This document shows, in pieces, positions 1 to 11,430 of a DNA stretch of 64,000 nucleotides. Made by a program: the position numbers and the translations under genes. The notes under the pieces are model-generated. The model saw only the letters and a list, made by a program, of their open reading frames with translations, did no database searches and was not told the DNA's origin. How positions within the stretch are numbered: the stretch's first letter is position 1; the number at the start of each line of letters is the position of its first letter. The stretch is taken from NCBI RefSeq assembly GCF_043290135.1, contig NC_134710.1, positions 136,050,155 to 136,114,154 of the forward strand, written 5' to 3'. The DNA is from Rhipicephalus microplus (Eukaryota > Arthropoda > Arachnida > Ixodida > Ixodidae).

Positions 1-787
1 CCACAGCAATGATCTTGAATTGAAAAGGAGTGAGAGGACTTCAGCACTATAGCAAAGAGTAAACCCCCATGTTTTCTTACCGGAATGATGATACACTGGC
101 TTACATAGGAGAGCAGATGTTTATATTGCCATGGTGCACCACTATGAACTAGAAACTCCCTAGATATTCTAATGGCCTTCTAATTTATAAGCAGCCAAAA
201 TAGCAGCTGAAATGGCAGACACCCCACAGCAAGAGTCCAAATCATCAAGAAGTAGCCAATAATCGAATGCAATACACTTCTTCAGGAATATATTCATCAA
301 TAGTAGCTTCATTATTATAGGCAAAACATGTTCTCAACATGTGCGATAGTCTTTGGGTAGTATGATGTATTGACAAAATCCACTCGTGTTTTCTCTTTCT
401 TTAGAAAAAAAAAAACGTTATTGCATGTGTCCATAAAAACACTGAGCAAAGGCATACTAAAACACTTAGAAGCAGCTAGAAAAAGAACATAAATTGCAGG
501 CATGACAAACTTGCTGCCAGAAGTGTTAAGCAGTATACAGTAGGCTCTTGATGGTACGAACTTGAAGGGGTCCACAATTTTGTTTGAATTTTGAGAAGTT
601 TGTATTATTAAAAGTTGTCATAAAGATGACTTGGGGCAATGTAACACCTTGTATTCTAATATTTATTATTTATTATTACCACAGAAACAGCATAGACAGC
701 TCTGCATGATTATCAGTGAAGATTTTGGATGTCAGCATTCACACTGGTACTCATCATACATGTTGGCACATTTGAAATTAATAACCA
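1..787. other. gene-free stretch
   Basis: No open frame here resembles a known family and no repeat was recognised. Short minus-strand frames are AT-biased and lack a splice context I trust. Confidence 0.4.
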
Positions 788-1020
788 ATAATATCTGGGG
801 CTTTATCTTTCAAAACCATGACATGATTATGAGAGATGCCGTTGTGGAGGGCTCCAGAAATTTTGACCATCTGGTGTTATTTAACGTGCCTGAACATCGC
901 ACAGCGCATTGGCTTCTACCATTTCGCCGACATAAAAATGCATCCGGCGCGGCCAGGATCGAACCCGCGACCTTCAGGTTTGGAGTTGAGTTCCTTAGCC
1001 ACTGCTCCACCTCGGCACAC
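788..1020 (-). mobile_element. tRNA-derived SINE (tick-type), copy 1
   Basis: On the minus strand the copy begins near 1020 with a tRNA-like head. It has an A-box-like AGTGGCTAAGG and a B-box-like GGTTCGATCC, followed by a tRNA-unrelated body with the recurrent phrases GGTCAAAATTTC and GGAGCCCTCCA and a tail near CATAATCAT. The same body recurs at 29720, 32457, 34352, 36588, 37321, 38390, 41240 and 60013. It resembles the Ruka-type SINEs described from ixodid ticks; that link rests on family knowledge. SINEs are transcribed by RNA polymerase III and moved by LINE machinery. Open frames across it are by-products. Confidence 0.85.
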
Positions 1021-1818
1021 ACATCTGTAATTAAGGGACAAACAATGCTGTGTCCTGTGACAACCAATATAAACCCATCCCAATTCTACTGCGCTTTTCC
1101 ACATGACACTAGTGCACTACGATCAATGACTTAAGCACATGCATTTGGCACACAATCGACTAAGGCCAAAACGTCTCGTGTTTTTGCCCCCTTTTTAGCT
1201 CAGTCAACATGAAGTTCTTGGTGCACATGATTTGGCTAGTTTGTGCACTTTGTAGCAAGGCAACCGACAATATTTGCGACCTTTAGTAATTTAAGAACAC
1301 ACATGTTCTGCTAGAAGCGACAACGGCAGCAGACGTTTTTCAAGTGAACCAAATTCAACGAAGCAGTTTGAATAAGGCAGTTTAAATGTAATTAAAGCAC
1401 AGTGGGCACACCAGATTTTTAAAATCTGTTTTAATTACCCAAATGTTTGAATTATTCAGAGTCTACTTCGAATTGCATAGTGCATTGCTCCCTTCAGAAT
1501 GCACTTCCAGGATAACGGAAAATTCCGAGCATGTACTATTCACAAAATTTAGTTAAAGAACAGAAACACATTAACACCCAAAGAAAACAATCAGAAATGT
1601 GAACAGGACAAGTTCACCATTAGTAGAATTCAACTACAAATGGTTTGCTAAATAACAATTCCCACAAAAAGAAGAGAAAAAACGGTGGTGGGACTGTTCT
1701 TACAGAACTGGTCAAGACATCATCTTCAATGTGGATTCAATCTTCAATATGAAAAAAAGGCATACTAACCCATTAACATATTATACTGTATTTATGGCTG
1801 CTGTCTGTAGTTTTCACC
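1021..1818. other. gene-free AT-rich stretch
   Basis: No coding frame or repeat was recognised between the SINE and the TTAA site at 1819. Confidence 0.4.
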
Positions 1819-2596
1819 TTAACCCTTTACTGCCGAGTGTCGTGAATTCAGATGTACCGAGAAACTTCAAGCAAGTCACAAAATAGTTGTTGCCTTTAAT
1901 GCCAGCTGGCAAGTACTCACGAAGAATGTAGCTTTCAGCATAAAAAATCTAGCGCCGTCCCATCTAAGATATTTTATGCTAGATCAAATTGTTTTGTAGT
2001 TGATGGCGGAGCGCGCGAAGTGCAAGCAACAGCTTTAACTTCTTTGTTTGTTTGTTTTCTCACCTGGATGACGTAAGTTTCATCTTCAATAATTTCGTTT
2101 ATTTAGTGTGTACGAATGCAAGAGGTGCCACACAACATGTTGCTAGTTAGTTATGTTGGGTTTTGTGGCGCAAGAGCAACTAAGGCTATGCTGCGCCAGA
2201 CTCATGGCGAGAATACCTACAGCGGACACGGCTATGACAATGACTCTGAAATGTTTTGACGGCGATGCCATATGAGATATGATGAGCGGTGAAGCGTGGC
2301 TGTATAAAGGCCTAAAATGATTGGCTCCGTAAACGCGTAAAGTATATATCTCTTCTAAGATTATGTGTGTGATGCTCGGGGTGGTCAATGTGTATGGTTG
2401 GTGCATGAGATTATGTCAAAATCTTAACGGCTTTTACATAGCACTAATGCCATACCTGTGTCCTTATACCTAAGGTCCGGGAGGCAAGTGCCTCGTTGTA
2501 AATTCCAGCTGCAGCAGATGCCTCTTCAAAAAAGCTGTGCTACGAGTCACATCAGTCAAGTTTTGCAATGTCTAGTGGTAGGATAGTTTAGTGTAG

Positions 2597-5500
2597 TTAG
2601 ACCTTGTTCAGAAGTTGTGCTTCGTTTAAAAAGCTGATCACATCAGCTATGGGTATTAGGGCGTCATCGCCCAAGAGTAGCATTGAATGAAAGGGAATAT
2701 TTAACCTGTAAAACATATGGAAATGTTTTTCTCTTAATGTTTCCATATGTGGGCAAGCTATTAAAATGTGCATTACAGTTAGTTGCTCTTGACACTTATC
2801 GCATGTTGGAGCTTCTTCGCCTGCCAATAGATAGTTATGTGTGATGTGCGTATGACCTATTCGTAGTCGACATATAACTACTTCGATAAAACGTGCTTGA
2901 TGAAGACAGGTCTTCCATTCACCAAGAACAGGTTTAATTAGGTGAAGTTTGTTGTTTTGTCGTGATTTCCATTCCTGCTGCCAGTGAAAGGTGGTGGCCC
3001 GGCGAACAGCTTGAATCCTATCTCTGGCAGGCATGTTGGTTTTTGACTCGCGCATCTCTTTTGCTGTTGCAGCTAGTTGGTCTGCCCTTTCATTGCCAGG
3101 GATCCCAACATGACTCGGGACCCAACAGAGGCGTATGGTGTGGTCATCAGGTGTGTGGGATAGCATGTTTAAAATATCGCCTATGAATGGCTCATACTGA
3201 GATTTATAATTGAGACTTTTCAGCACGCTTAACGAGTCTGTAAATATTACAGCTTTTTTATGTTTTGAGCTTATAATGCATCGTACTGCCATCCATAATG
3301 CATAGTACTCGGCGGTGTAGATGGATACAAACTGCGGTAGTCTAGTTATTTGCTCGTGTGTTGCTCCTACCACGCTGCTTCCGACATAAGCAGATGTCTT
3401 CGAACCATTAGTGTCAAATTCTTCGTAAGTGTTGTACGTTTCTTGTAATGTAAGGAATTCTTGTAGTATATGTTCACGTGGGGTGTTTTGTTTTTTACAT
3501 GTGTGAGTGAAAAATCCAAGAATTTAGAGAAGTCACTCCATGGGACCAAACTAGGTGGCCTTCTGGCAATGAAGAGTGCTTCGTTAGGGACATTTAGGGC
3601 GTGAAATTTTTCTTCAAATCTTGTTGGTGTAGTGTTGTCGTAGGTCACAGCGTGTGACAATACTGTAGCATATATGATCTGGTGAAGAACGAACTCTAAG
3701 GACATATGTGAACATTAGCTTCATTCTCCTATATTCCAAGGATGGTTCGTTACTTTGGGCGTATAAGCTCGAAATAGGTGAGGTACGATAGGCACCTGTT
3801 GCGAGGCGTAACCCTTTGTTATGGATAGGGTCTAGGCGCTTAAGGTACGAGTCTCTTGCTGAACAGTAGATTATACTACCGTAGTCTAATTTGCTGCGTA
3901 CTAAAGAGCGGTAGATGAGTAGGAGGCACTTACGGTCGGAACCCCAGTGCTTTCGGGACAAGACTTTGAGGACATTGAGGGCGTTGTTGAATTTCACCTT
4001 GAGATTATTAATGTGTGGAAGAAAATTGAGCTTCTTATCAAATACGACCCCCAGAAACTTCTGTTCTTGTTTTATTGGCAATACTGTTTCGTTTATTTTG
4101 AGTACGGGGTCTGGTTGTAAGCCTCGTTTCTGGAAGAACGCTACAGCAATCGTCCTTTCCTCAGAAAACCGGAAGCCGTTTTTGTTAGCCCATTGTGTTA
4201 GCTTGTTTAGTGCTATTTGAATATGCTGCTGGCACGTCGCCATGTTAGATGACCGGCACGCTATTTGGAGATCATCCACATACAGTGAGTGCTTAAGAGT
4301 AGATGGTATGACCTGGTTCACAGAGTTCATTTTGACGATAAAGAGAGTTGTGCTTAAGACACAGCCCTGAGGCACACCGTTCTCTTGAGTAAAAGTTTCT
4401 GAAAGTGTGGTACCGAAACGAACCTGAAAAGTTTGGTTCGATAGGAAGTCGGACAAGCAGTTGAGCATCCTTCCGCGAATTCTTTGATCTGCCAGGTCTC
4501 GTAAGATACCGTACTTCCACGTTGTGTCATATGCCTTTTCAAGATCGAAAAATACTGCTAAGCAGTGTTGCTTGTACAAGAAAGCTTCTCGTACTGTATG
4601 TTCAAGGCGAACGAGGTGATCGGTGGTGGAACATCCTTTCTTGTAACCACATTGGTGGACATCTATCAAGTTATCGGTTTCTAGGATGTATGTTAGCCTA
4701 ATATTAATAATGCTTTCGAAGGATTTCGTCATACAACTTGTGAGTGCTATGGGCCTGTAGCTTGTTGGTAATGTAGGGTTTTTTCGGGCTTTGAGAAATG
4801 GAATTATAATGGCTTTTTTCCACTCTGTTGGCATTCTGCCAGTGATACAATTAGCGTTAAAGAAGTGCAGCAATGCCTTCACCGTTTCCTGGGACAAATG
4901 GGCGAGCATTTGGTAATGTATTTTGTCTGGGCCAGGTGCTGTTGTTTTACCTTGAGAAAGCACTCGGTTAATTTCCTGCAGGGTTAAGGGGGAGTTGTAT
5001 GATCTGTCGTGATAACCTGTAATAGGAAGCTTTTGTTTTTCTATAGATTGTTTATGTTTTAGGAAAGCTGCCGAATAGTTTGCTGAGCTCGAAATAGCAC
5101 AAAAGTGCTGCGCTAGTAGGTCTGCCTGTTCGCCTAAAGTTGTCTGGATGCTAGGGGTTGAGAGAATGGGGATGGTATATGAACTGTAGTTGCCGTTCAA
5201 CTTGTGCACCTGATCCCACATTCTTTTAGATGTAATGGAACTGTTAATAGATGAAATTTACTTTTTCCACGAGAGTTTTTCAGCCTGCCTGCGAATAAAT
5301 CTTGCCTTTGCTCTCGCCTTTTTACATGCTAGGAGGTTCTCTCCTGTAGGATATTTACGAAAAACGCCCCACTCCTTGTTTTGCATTTTTTTAGCTTGTG
5401 TGCACTCTTTTGTCCACCAGGGTTTAAGTTTTTTCTTTATAACGCCGGAGGATTGTGGTATAGTTTGTTCGGCTGCCGCGAGTATGCAGGCGGTGACTGT

Positions 5501-6368
5501 CTCGTTCATTTTCTCTATGCTTAGGCCATCAAGCATCTCTTTTTTTAGGGCAGCTTTTTCAGTGAACAGTGGTCAGTCTGCCAGATGTAGTTTCCAACGC
5601 AGTGGTCGGGATGGAGTGGTGGGGAGGGTTCGTGTTAATTTTATGAGAGCAGGCATATGGTCACTGCTGTAAACATTATCTATCACGCTCCACTTTAGGT
5701 CGCAAAAGAGCGACGGTGAGCACAGCGCTAGATCTAAGCAGCTAGTGGCTCCTGTGCTTGGGGAGCAGTAGGTGACGCTTCCAGTATTTAAGACATACGT
5801 CATTGTTCAGAATAAAATCTTCGAGGGTTTGTCCTCTGGTGTCAGTTGTACTGCTTCCCCAAAGTGTTCCGTGCGCGTTAAAATCCCCTGCAATAACAAA
5901 CGGTTCAGGCAGTTGGTCCAAAATATGCTCCATATCTTTAGTTGTAAAATGCGTGTGTGGGGGGATATAAATGGAACATATGGTGATAGTTTTGTGAGCT
6001 AAAATGGTGACGGCCACGGCCTCAATGTGACTGTTGATGGTGATCTCTCTCACTGCAATACCACTTTTGACGACAATAGCCACGCCGCCAGACAACCAGC
6101 TAGCGTGGACGTGATCTCGCCGTACTACGGTAAAACCTCTGAGGAAGTTGGTGTGTTTTTCTCCCAGATTGGTCTCCTGTAAGCACATAGCCATTGGAGA
6201 GAGACTACTTAGCAAAGCTTTTATGTCACCTATGTTGTGAATGAGTCCTCTACAATTCCAATGGAGAAGAAAAGCCATTTTGGGCAGTGAACTTGAGCGG
6301 AAAAGTGGAGTTAGAGTTGATTTGTTGGCGATAAAACATTGGTGACATGTGTGTGATACTAAAGTCAA
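2597..6368 (-). pseudogene. LINE ORF2: endonuclease-RT-RNase H polyprotein, broken
   Basis: The N-terminus (6368 downward) carries an exonuclease-endonuclease-phosphatase fold with WNCRGL, LQETNL, the core AGDFNAH and, after a frame change near 5790, SSDHMP. The RT (about 5221-3690) shows PQGC and the catalytic YVDD. The C-terminus (3373-2597) is an RNase H with TAEYYALW, FTDSLS and WVPSHVGIPGNERAD, followed by a CxxC...H...C knuckle. Lesions: frameshifts near 5790, 3685 and 3375-3400, and in-frame stops at 5573-5575 and 5258-5260. In an intact LINE this protein nicks the target, reverse-transcribes the RNA from the nick and degrades the RNA strand. It lies directly downstream of ORF1, as in I-type LINEs. 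The breaks mean this copy cannot move itself. Confidence 0.88.
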
Positions 6369-6411
6369 AACAGAATGGTACCATAACCTTTCAGGTTATG
6401 GAAAACGAAAC

Positions 6412-7670
6412 TTAGTTTACAGGGCTTTTTGGAGGCCCTGTAATTTGTCTTTTGTCCTTTTTGGAGCGGTCGAGAGAAACTCGCCGCTCCTTCGGCGCTG
6501 CAGGCGCCGTTTGACAGGCCGTCGTGTCCATAGCTTCATGAGAAGCGTTGGACCGTCGCTTTGCCGAGCGATCCCTGGGCGTTGTAAGCTTCGGCTCAAG
6601 ATACGAAGCCTTCAAACTCTCTACACCGGACGTCAACGAGGCTCCCGCAGTCTGCCCGTTGCCCTGGCTCATGCCAGTGCATGTCGACGCCTGTGGTGAG
6701 GCCTTGTTGGCTGAGGCCGGAGCAGTCTTGGCTGTTCCCGCATTAGGGGCAAACGGCGGTCGCTCCAGCACGCTGTGCGTAGCTTGGGCGGCCACCTGAT
6801 GCCGTCGTGGTGCTGCCCCCTGTTCCACCACTTCTGCAAATGATTTTGTTGCATAGTAAGGAGAGACACGATGCCTTGCTTCGCGGAAACTGATGTTGTG
6901 GGTGACTTTGATGGTAATCATTTCCTTTTCTTTTTTCCATGCTGTGCAGGATCTAGAATACGCCGAGTGTTCCCCATCGCAGTTCGCGCAGTGGGGTTCG
7001 GCCTTGCAGTCATCATCTGTAGAGTGGCCTGTGATACCACACCGTGCACAGGTAAGCTGCCCATGTCAACTCTGAGAAGCATGTCCGAATCTTTGGCACT
7101 TCAAACAGCGCCGCGGATTCGGAATGTAGGGTCAGACAGTTTTATGTAGCCGGTAACTAATTCATGCGGTAGTGTGGAGCACCCGAAGGTCACAATTATG
7201 TGCTTGGTTGGAGTTTCTTTGTTTTCTCTTCTCACTATGATACGCTGTACGTGAATGACATTTTCGTCCTTCCAGCCAGCCAGAAGCTCATCGTTTGTTA
7301 GGTCTTTTAGGTCATCGTCAGACACAACGCCTTTGACAGTGTTCATCGTTCAGTGCGCAGAGACGGTTACGGGCTTGTCCCCAAATGCTACTAATTTTTC
7401 TAGTTTCTGAAACTGTGTCTTGTCTTTAACTTCTACCAGCAAGTCCCCACTTGCCATCTTTGTAGCCTTATAGCCAGTTCCGATAGTCTCGGTTAGGCAC
7501 CTGGACACGAGGAATGGGGAGACGTTGCGAGCTTTTTTGTCAGAGTTTTCGCATTGAATAACGTGATACTTAGGGAAATGGTCTTCTTTTTTCAAAATTG
7601 GCATTACGTTTGCTTCAGTGCACCACCTTTTGAAGGGGCGATCAATGGAGAAGGGGTTTCGTGATCCCAT
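6412..7670 (-). pseudogene. LINE ORF1 (gag-like, CCHC zinc knuckles), broken
   Basis: The frame starts at the methionine at 7670 (MGSRNPFSIDRPFKRW...). It carries an N-terminal RNA-binding-like region and then, on the minus strand near 7107-6965, a run of zinc knuckles (CLKCQRFGH, then CARCGITGH, then CANCDGEH). A low-complexity Ala/Pro/Ser tail ends at 6412. Lesions visible: an in-frame stop at 7350-7352, a frameshift at about 7105-7130 just before the first knuckle, and a TGA at 7066-7068 inside the knuckle array. ORF1 proteins of Jockey/I LINEs coat element RNA and escort it to the nucleus. The upstream minus-strand sequence to 8197 is the 5' UTR and probably holds an internal promoter. 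Confidence 0.8.
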
Positions 7671-8214
7671 AGAAAAGTGCAGTTCGTTCAGTAATGGCGC
7701 CTACCACCCACCACGGAGCCCAACAAGGGGACGTGGCAGAACATGTAAACATGTCTGCACAACGCCAGTAGTACGCCACTGCCATAACCTAATATATCTA
7801 CCCAAGTTTGGATATTTACACCAGGTTAACCCTTGCCGCCAGGAAAAATTGGAAGAAAAATGAAGTGAGGAGAAGACAGGAAAGATGTAAAGTGAGAACG
7901 AAAGACGAAGATGTCGGGAGAGAAAGATAGGAAAAGGCGACTGCCGATTTCCCCTCGGTGGGTCGCCCCAGGGGTGTTGTCTACTTGAAGCCGGGGCCAA
8001 GGGGGTGTGTTGCCTCTGCTGGGGGGCCTTAAAGGTCCAATCACCCAGCGTCGGCTCAACCCCCAGGATCCCCTTTTCCCCGGACACGACAAAGCCACGC
8101 ACGGCTAGGCGTGCGAGAGAGTCAAAACTCCCCCGTTAGCTCGGGTCCGTGGTGTCGCTACACACCAAACGCCTACTTGCGCAGGCGCCCCTGCGAGACA
8201 CAACACGTTGCATA

Positions 8215-9340
8215 CCGTATTTACTCGCGTAACAAACACACTTTTTTTTTTTTCGAAAAATGAGAGCAAAGTTGGGGATGCGTTTATTATGCAGGGCAAA
8301 TTTTATGAAAACTTTCTCGGGATGAGTAAAAATTGCAATAATGCAAAAAAACAGCTAGTTCGCTTAGCCTTTTGCAAGTGGTATAACCATAAACTGTTTG
8401 GAAACAGCTTTTTTTGTTGTAATTCACTTATCTTCGGTGGTTGATGAGGCTATCTTCTGCAAGCTGTCCCCGCACTGCCGGTGCATACCATAAAAGCGTT
8501 TTGTCACTATCTTTTAACGCAATCGTTTACCCGCAACAGTGGTATCTGCTGTTATCACAAGGGGCACCCAGAAGCATGCACTACGGTGCACTTTGCCAAC
8601 TTCGCAGCAACCTCGCTTTGACTGTGCCACTGCCGTTTACATTGTAGCAAGTAACCAACACTGCAGCAGGCTACCCCCGCAGCATCAAAACAAACCATCC
8701 ATAGATTAATTGCAAAATATGGCCGCCACCTCACTTCCACATGAGAAACTCCTGTACGCGTGGAGAACAAGCAAAGCGAGTATCGGGGGTGTTACCATGT
8801 TGTGGAAATTGTCACAATATTTTTTGGGCAACAAGGGACTTTTTCTGGTTTTCGAAAAACCTGCGACGCGATAGCGACGAATGACCTTTCGCGAGAGCAA
8901 ATCCTGTCGTGGTCGCTCGAAACTCGCGTGCACGTGGTTGGGCCCATTTCGTATTCGCAGGAAGCTGCTGTCGGTTGGCGCGGGCAGTTTCGTGACCTTT
9001 GCTCGCTGTTCGCTTATCAGCTGCGATGTCTCTACACTCGCACCATTCGTGAACCCCGCTGTGGCACACAGATAAAAAAAGACTGCGGACGTGCCGCGCG
9101 CATCTAGAAAGAAAAACGATACGGCACGCAGCAACAGGAGAAGGGAGAGGGAGCGAGACAAGGTGGCAAGGGGGTTGGCCTAATAATAAAAAATGGAAGA
9201 GATCCAATGGGTGAGGAGGCACAAAGTGTCGATGAATGTAGGGGGTGCGTTTATTATGTAGAAAAAAAATCTAAATTTTGACGACTGAAGTTGGAGGTGC
9301 ATTTATTATGCAAGTGCGTTCATTAAGCGAGTAAATATGA
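8215..9340. mobile_element. mariner/pogo-like MITE with TIRs and TA target duplication
   Basis: The left end after TA (8213-8214) reads CCGTATTTACTCGCGTAA. The right end before TA (9341-9342), reversed, reads TCATATTTACTCGCTTAA. About 15 of the first 18 positions match, and a second inner similarity follows (GCGTTTATTATG near 8280 and 9246, and GCATTTATTATG near 9300). TA duplication and this TIR type fit the Tc1/mariner superfamily in the broad sense. Frames inside are short and look non-coding, so this 1.1-kb copy is non-autonomous. Confidence 0.75.
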
Positions 9341-9543
9341 TACTTCTGAAGTACATTTATTGTGGCAAGGTCCTCATTTTTGTAGTATATGGAGAATTCG
9401 CAACATACATATATATATGCATTAAAGTTGCATTTTAGATCATCTAACTGTGGAATCATTTAAAGCTTACTATATAAAGCTGGTAAATGGAAACAATTTT
9501 TATTTTGTTTGGCAGTTTCATAATTCAGGCATTAAAGGGTTAA

Positions 9544-11210
9544 TATGTGTAGTACAGAGAAGTATTGTATTTGAACATGCTAATTTAGCTTGTCTTGAAA
9601 CTTTTATCTGAGCCTCGCTTTTGGCATAAAGGGGCCAGAAAGAATCATGTCCAAGAATTTTACTGCCACATGGCTACAGAAGCCAATAGAGTGATGAATA
9701 GCCCAAATGCACCCGTGGCATCAAGTATTCATTAAAAAATGGTGCATATTTTAGAAGAGTGTTTCAAAGGTGCAATGCAAAATAGTTAAACTGTCTGAGT
9801 TTTGATAATATATTGTAGCTTCACAAATGAAAGGGAAAAAAATTGTCTAGGTCACAAATAGCAGAAATGATGCAATTAAAAAAATTTATATTAGAAGCTT
9901 GCCAACAAAATGTCATTTGAGTATAAGACCATATAAGTATACTGTAGGTGGTTTCGCAGTTTGTGCCCATCGTTTTGACAAAACACAAATAGGAAAATAG
10001 AATTACACCAACATTGTTTGTTGTGTAGTAAACTGTGCAGAAAAACTAGACACCCAGGTGTCAAATTCATAATTTTCAAATAAGTAACATGAAGCATGAA
10101 ATACGGGTCCATGGGCAATATCCAGAAACACAAAAATGCACACTTGACTGAACTGAAACATCCAAGCTTCTTAAGCTTTTTTGTTACCGTGCGAGAACGG
10201 TTGTTTTTCATATGTCTCAGGAAGATCGTTTTTGCCAGTTTGAAAAGTACTCCAGCACGCATTGCAGCATACCAAACTTTGCAGAATGAAATGCTTTTTC
10301 CAAAAAATATAGGTTGTAGAGCAACAAAAATATTTACGAAAAAAAAATGTGAAAAGTGTGAAAACTTTCTTCACCAGCTTGTAAACAGGGGAATTAAAAA
10401 CACTATATATGCAAAAATATTCAAAACAAGAAAAATTCAGAATATACATCTTGTAAATAAACGACTCAGAAGCAGTATAAAAATAATTAATGATGTACAA
10501 AATGTTTCTCTTTACATAGACAAAGAAAATCAGAACCGAGGTGCTGCTTCATTGCTCAGGCCATGTGGTGAAGTATCGCATGATTTTTCTGAGACACAAG
10601 TGTACTCGTACACTGTTCTCAGTGAACTTTCAATGCTTTGCATAAGAGTCTCTAAGTACTCCATTATAGATGGATACCCGTGATGTTAATATACCTTTAT
10701 AAATGAGATGTCCATTGAACTTCACTATTTTGTCTAGCGTCACCTCTTTCTATGAGCCACCTCACTCCGCATAGATTAACATTCCAATATATGCATTCAA
10801 GTATATTCCTTTGCCTCTTTGCACATGTATCGTAATAAAAAAAGGACAATATCGCATGCAGTCCCAAAATGTTTCGCACTGCTCTATAGTCTGGGCCAAG
10901 ATGTGCTCCGGGGGCGTTCTTGCCGTAAGGAGAAGCTCAGCAGCCAGCGCCACCACACCGTGCCCTAGCAAAAAAGTGGACCATGCACGTACCCTGAGTA
11001 ACTATAGGATCATGCACAAAGGTCAGAAGCTATATGCAATTGCCGCGGAGGATATAAACAAAACAAACCCATGAACGACGACAGATGTCTCAGGCTTACG
11101 CAAAACATCGTACCCATAAAACTTGAAGCTGAGGTGCTGTCATCCACGAAATCTCAGCTCGTTCTCACTCCATTCAGGTGGGATCGCAAGACAGTTTCAA
11201 GCAGTGCAAG
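9544..11210. other. AT-rich gene-free stretch
   Basis: The longest plus-strand frame (10096-10683, 195 codons) is made of AT-rich, lysine/isoleucine-heavy sequence with no recognisable domain. It may be intron or 3' UTR of the minus-strand PARP-like gene, but no catalytic exon was found. Confidence 0.4.
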
Positions 11211-11430
11211 TGTTTTGCAGTGCTGATACGCACCCATGTGCCCTGACCGTTGCCTAATAGGAGCGACTAGCGACACCAGATGTGGCCCTGTCTGATATAA
11301 CGACACAAGTAAAACCAAATGTGTTTTGCAGTGCTGATACGCACCCATGCGCCCTGACCGTTGCCTAATAGGAGCGATTAGTGACACCAGATGTGACCCT
11401 GTCTGATATAACGACACAAGTAAAACCAAA
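11211..11430. repeat. two-copy 111-bp tandem repeat
   Basis: The unit beginning TGTTTTGCAGTGCTGATACG at 11211 recurs at 11322 and ends near 11430. The two copies differ at only a few positions. Flanks are single copy. No gene content. Confidence 0.9.

Larger units (their letters stand above)
2144..8197 (-). mobile_element. near-full-length I-group LINE with RNase H, flanked by TSD
   Basis: The element runs on the minus strand from about 8197 (GC-rich 5' UTR) to about 2144. Its 3' UTR ends with GCGCCACAAAACCC and a short TAAC-like tail. A 14-bp sequence, ACACAACATGTTGC at 2130-2143, recurs with one mismatch at 8198-8211, which is the expected target-site duplication of target-primed reverse transcription. 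Two frames are present: ORF1 (CCHC knuckles) at 6412-7670 and ORF2 (endonuclease, reverse transcriptase, RNase H) at 2597-6368. An RNase H after the RT and an apurinic-type endonuclease place it in the I/Jockey group; the exact clade cannot be set without a tree. Several stops and frameshifts make it inactive, but the structure is complete. Confidence 0.85.
1819..9543. mobile_element. piggyBac-like TTAA-flanked element disrupted by LINE and MITE (putative)
   Basis: The left end reads TTAA then CCCTTTACTGCC at 1819-1834. The right end reads GGCATTAAAGGG then TTAA at 9528-9543. These are inverted copies with one mismatch in 16 bases. TTAA duplication and a terminal CCC are hallmarks of the piggyBac superfamily. 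Between the ends lie only about 300 bp of left sequence, the LINE (2144-8197), a mariner-like MITE (8215-9340) and about 200 bp of right sequence, so the original element would have been a non-coding derivative of roughly 0.5 kb. Beyond the first 16 bp the ends diverge. They could therefore be ends of two separate copies of one family. Confidence 0.45.

Noticed and set aside
1..170. Minus-strand open frame running to the window edge
   Set aside because: About 55 codons with no recognisable motif; this length is expected by chance, and the edge prevents a test.
631..1134. 167-codon plus-strand open frame
   Set aside because: Most of it is antisense to the SINE at 788-1020.
8706..9222. Overlapping minus-strand frames of 136-151 codons
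   Set aside because: They lie inside the TIR-bounded MITE at 8215-9340 and show no transposase motif.
10096..10683. 195-codon plus-strand open frame
   Set aside because: AT-rich, lysine/isoleucine-biased, no domain or splice context, and it overlaps an equally plausible minus-strand frame.
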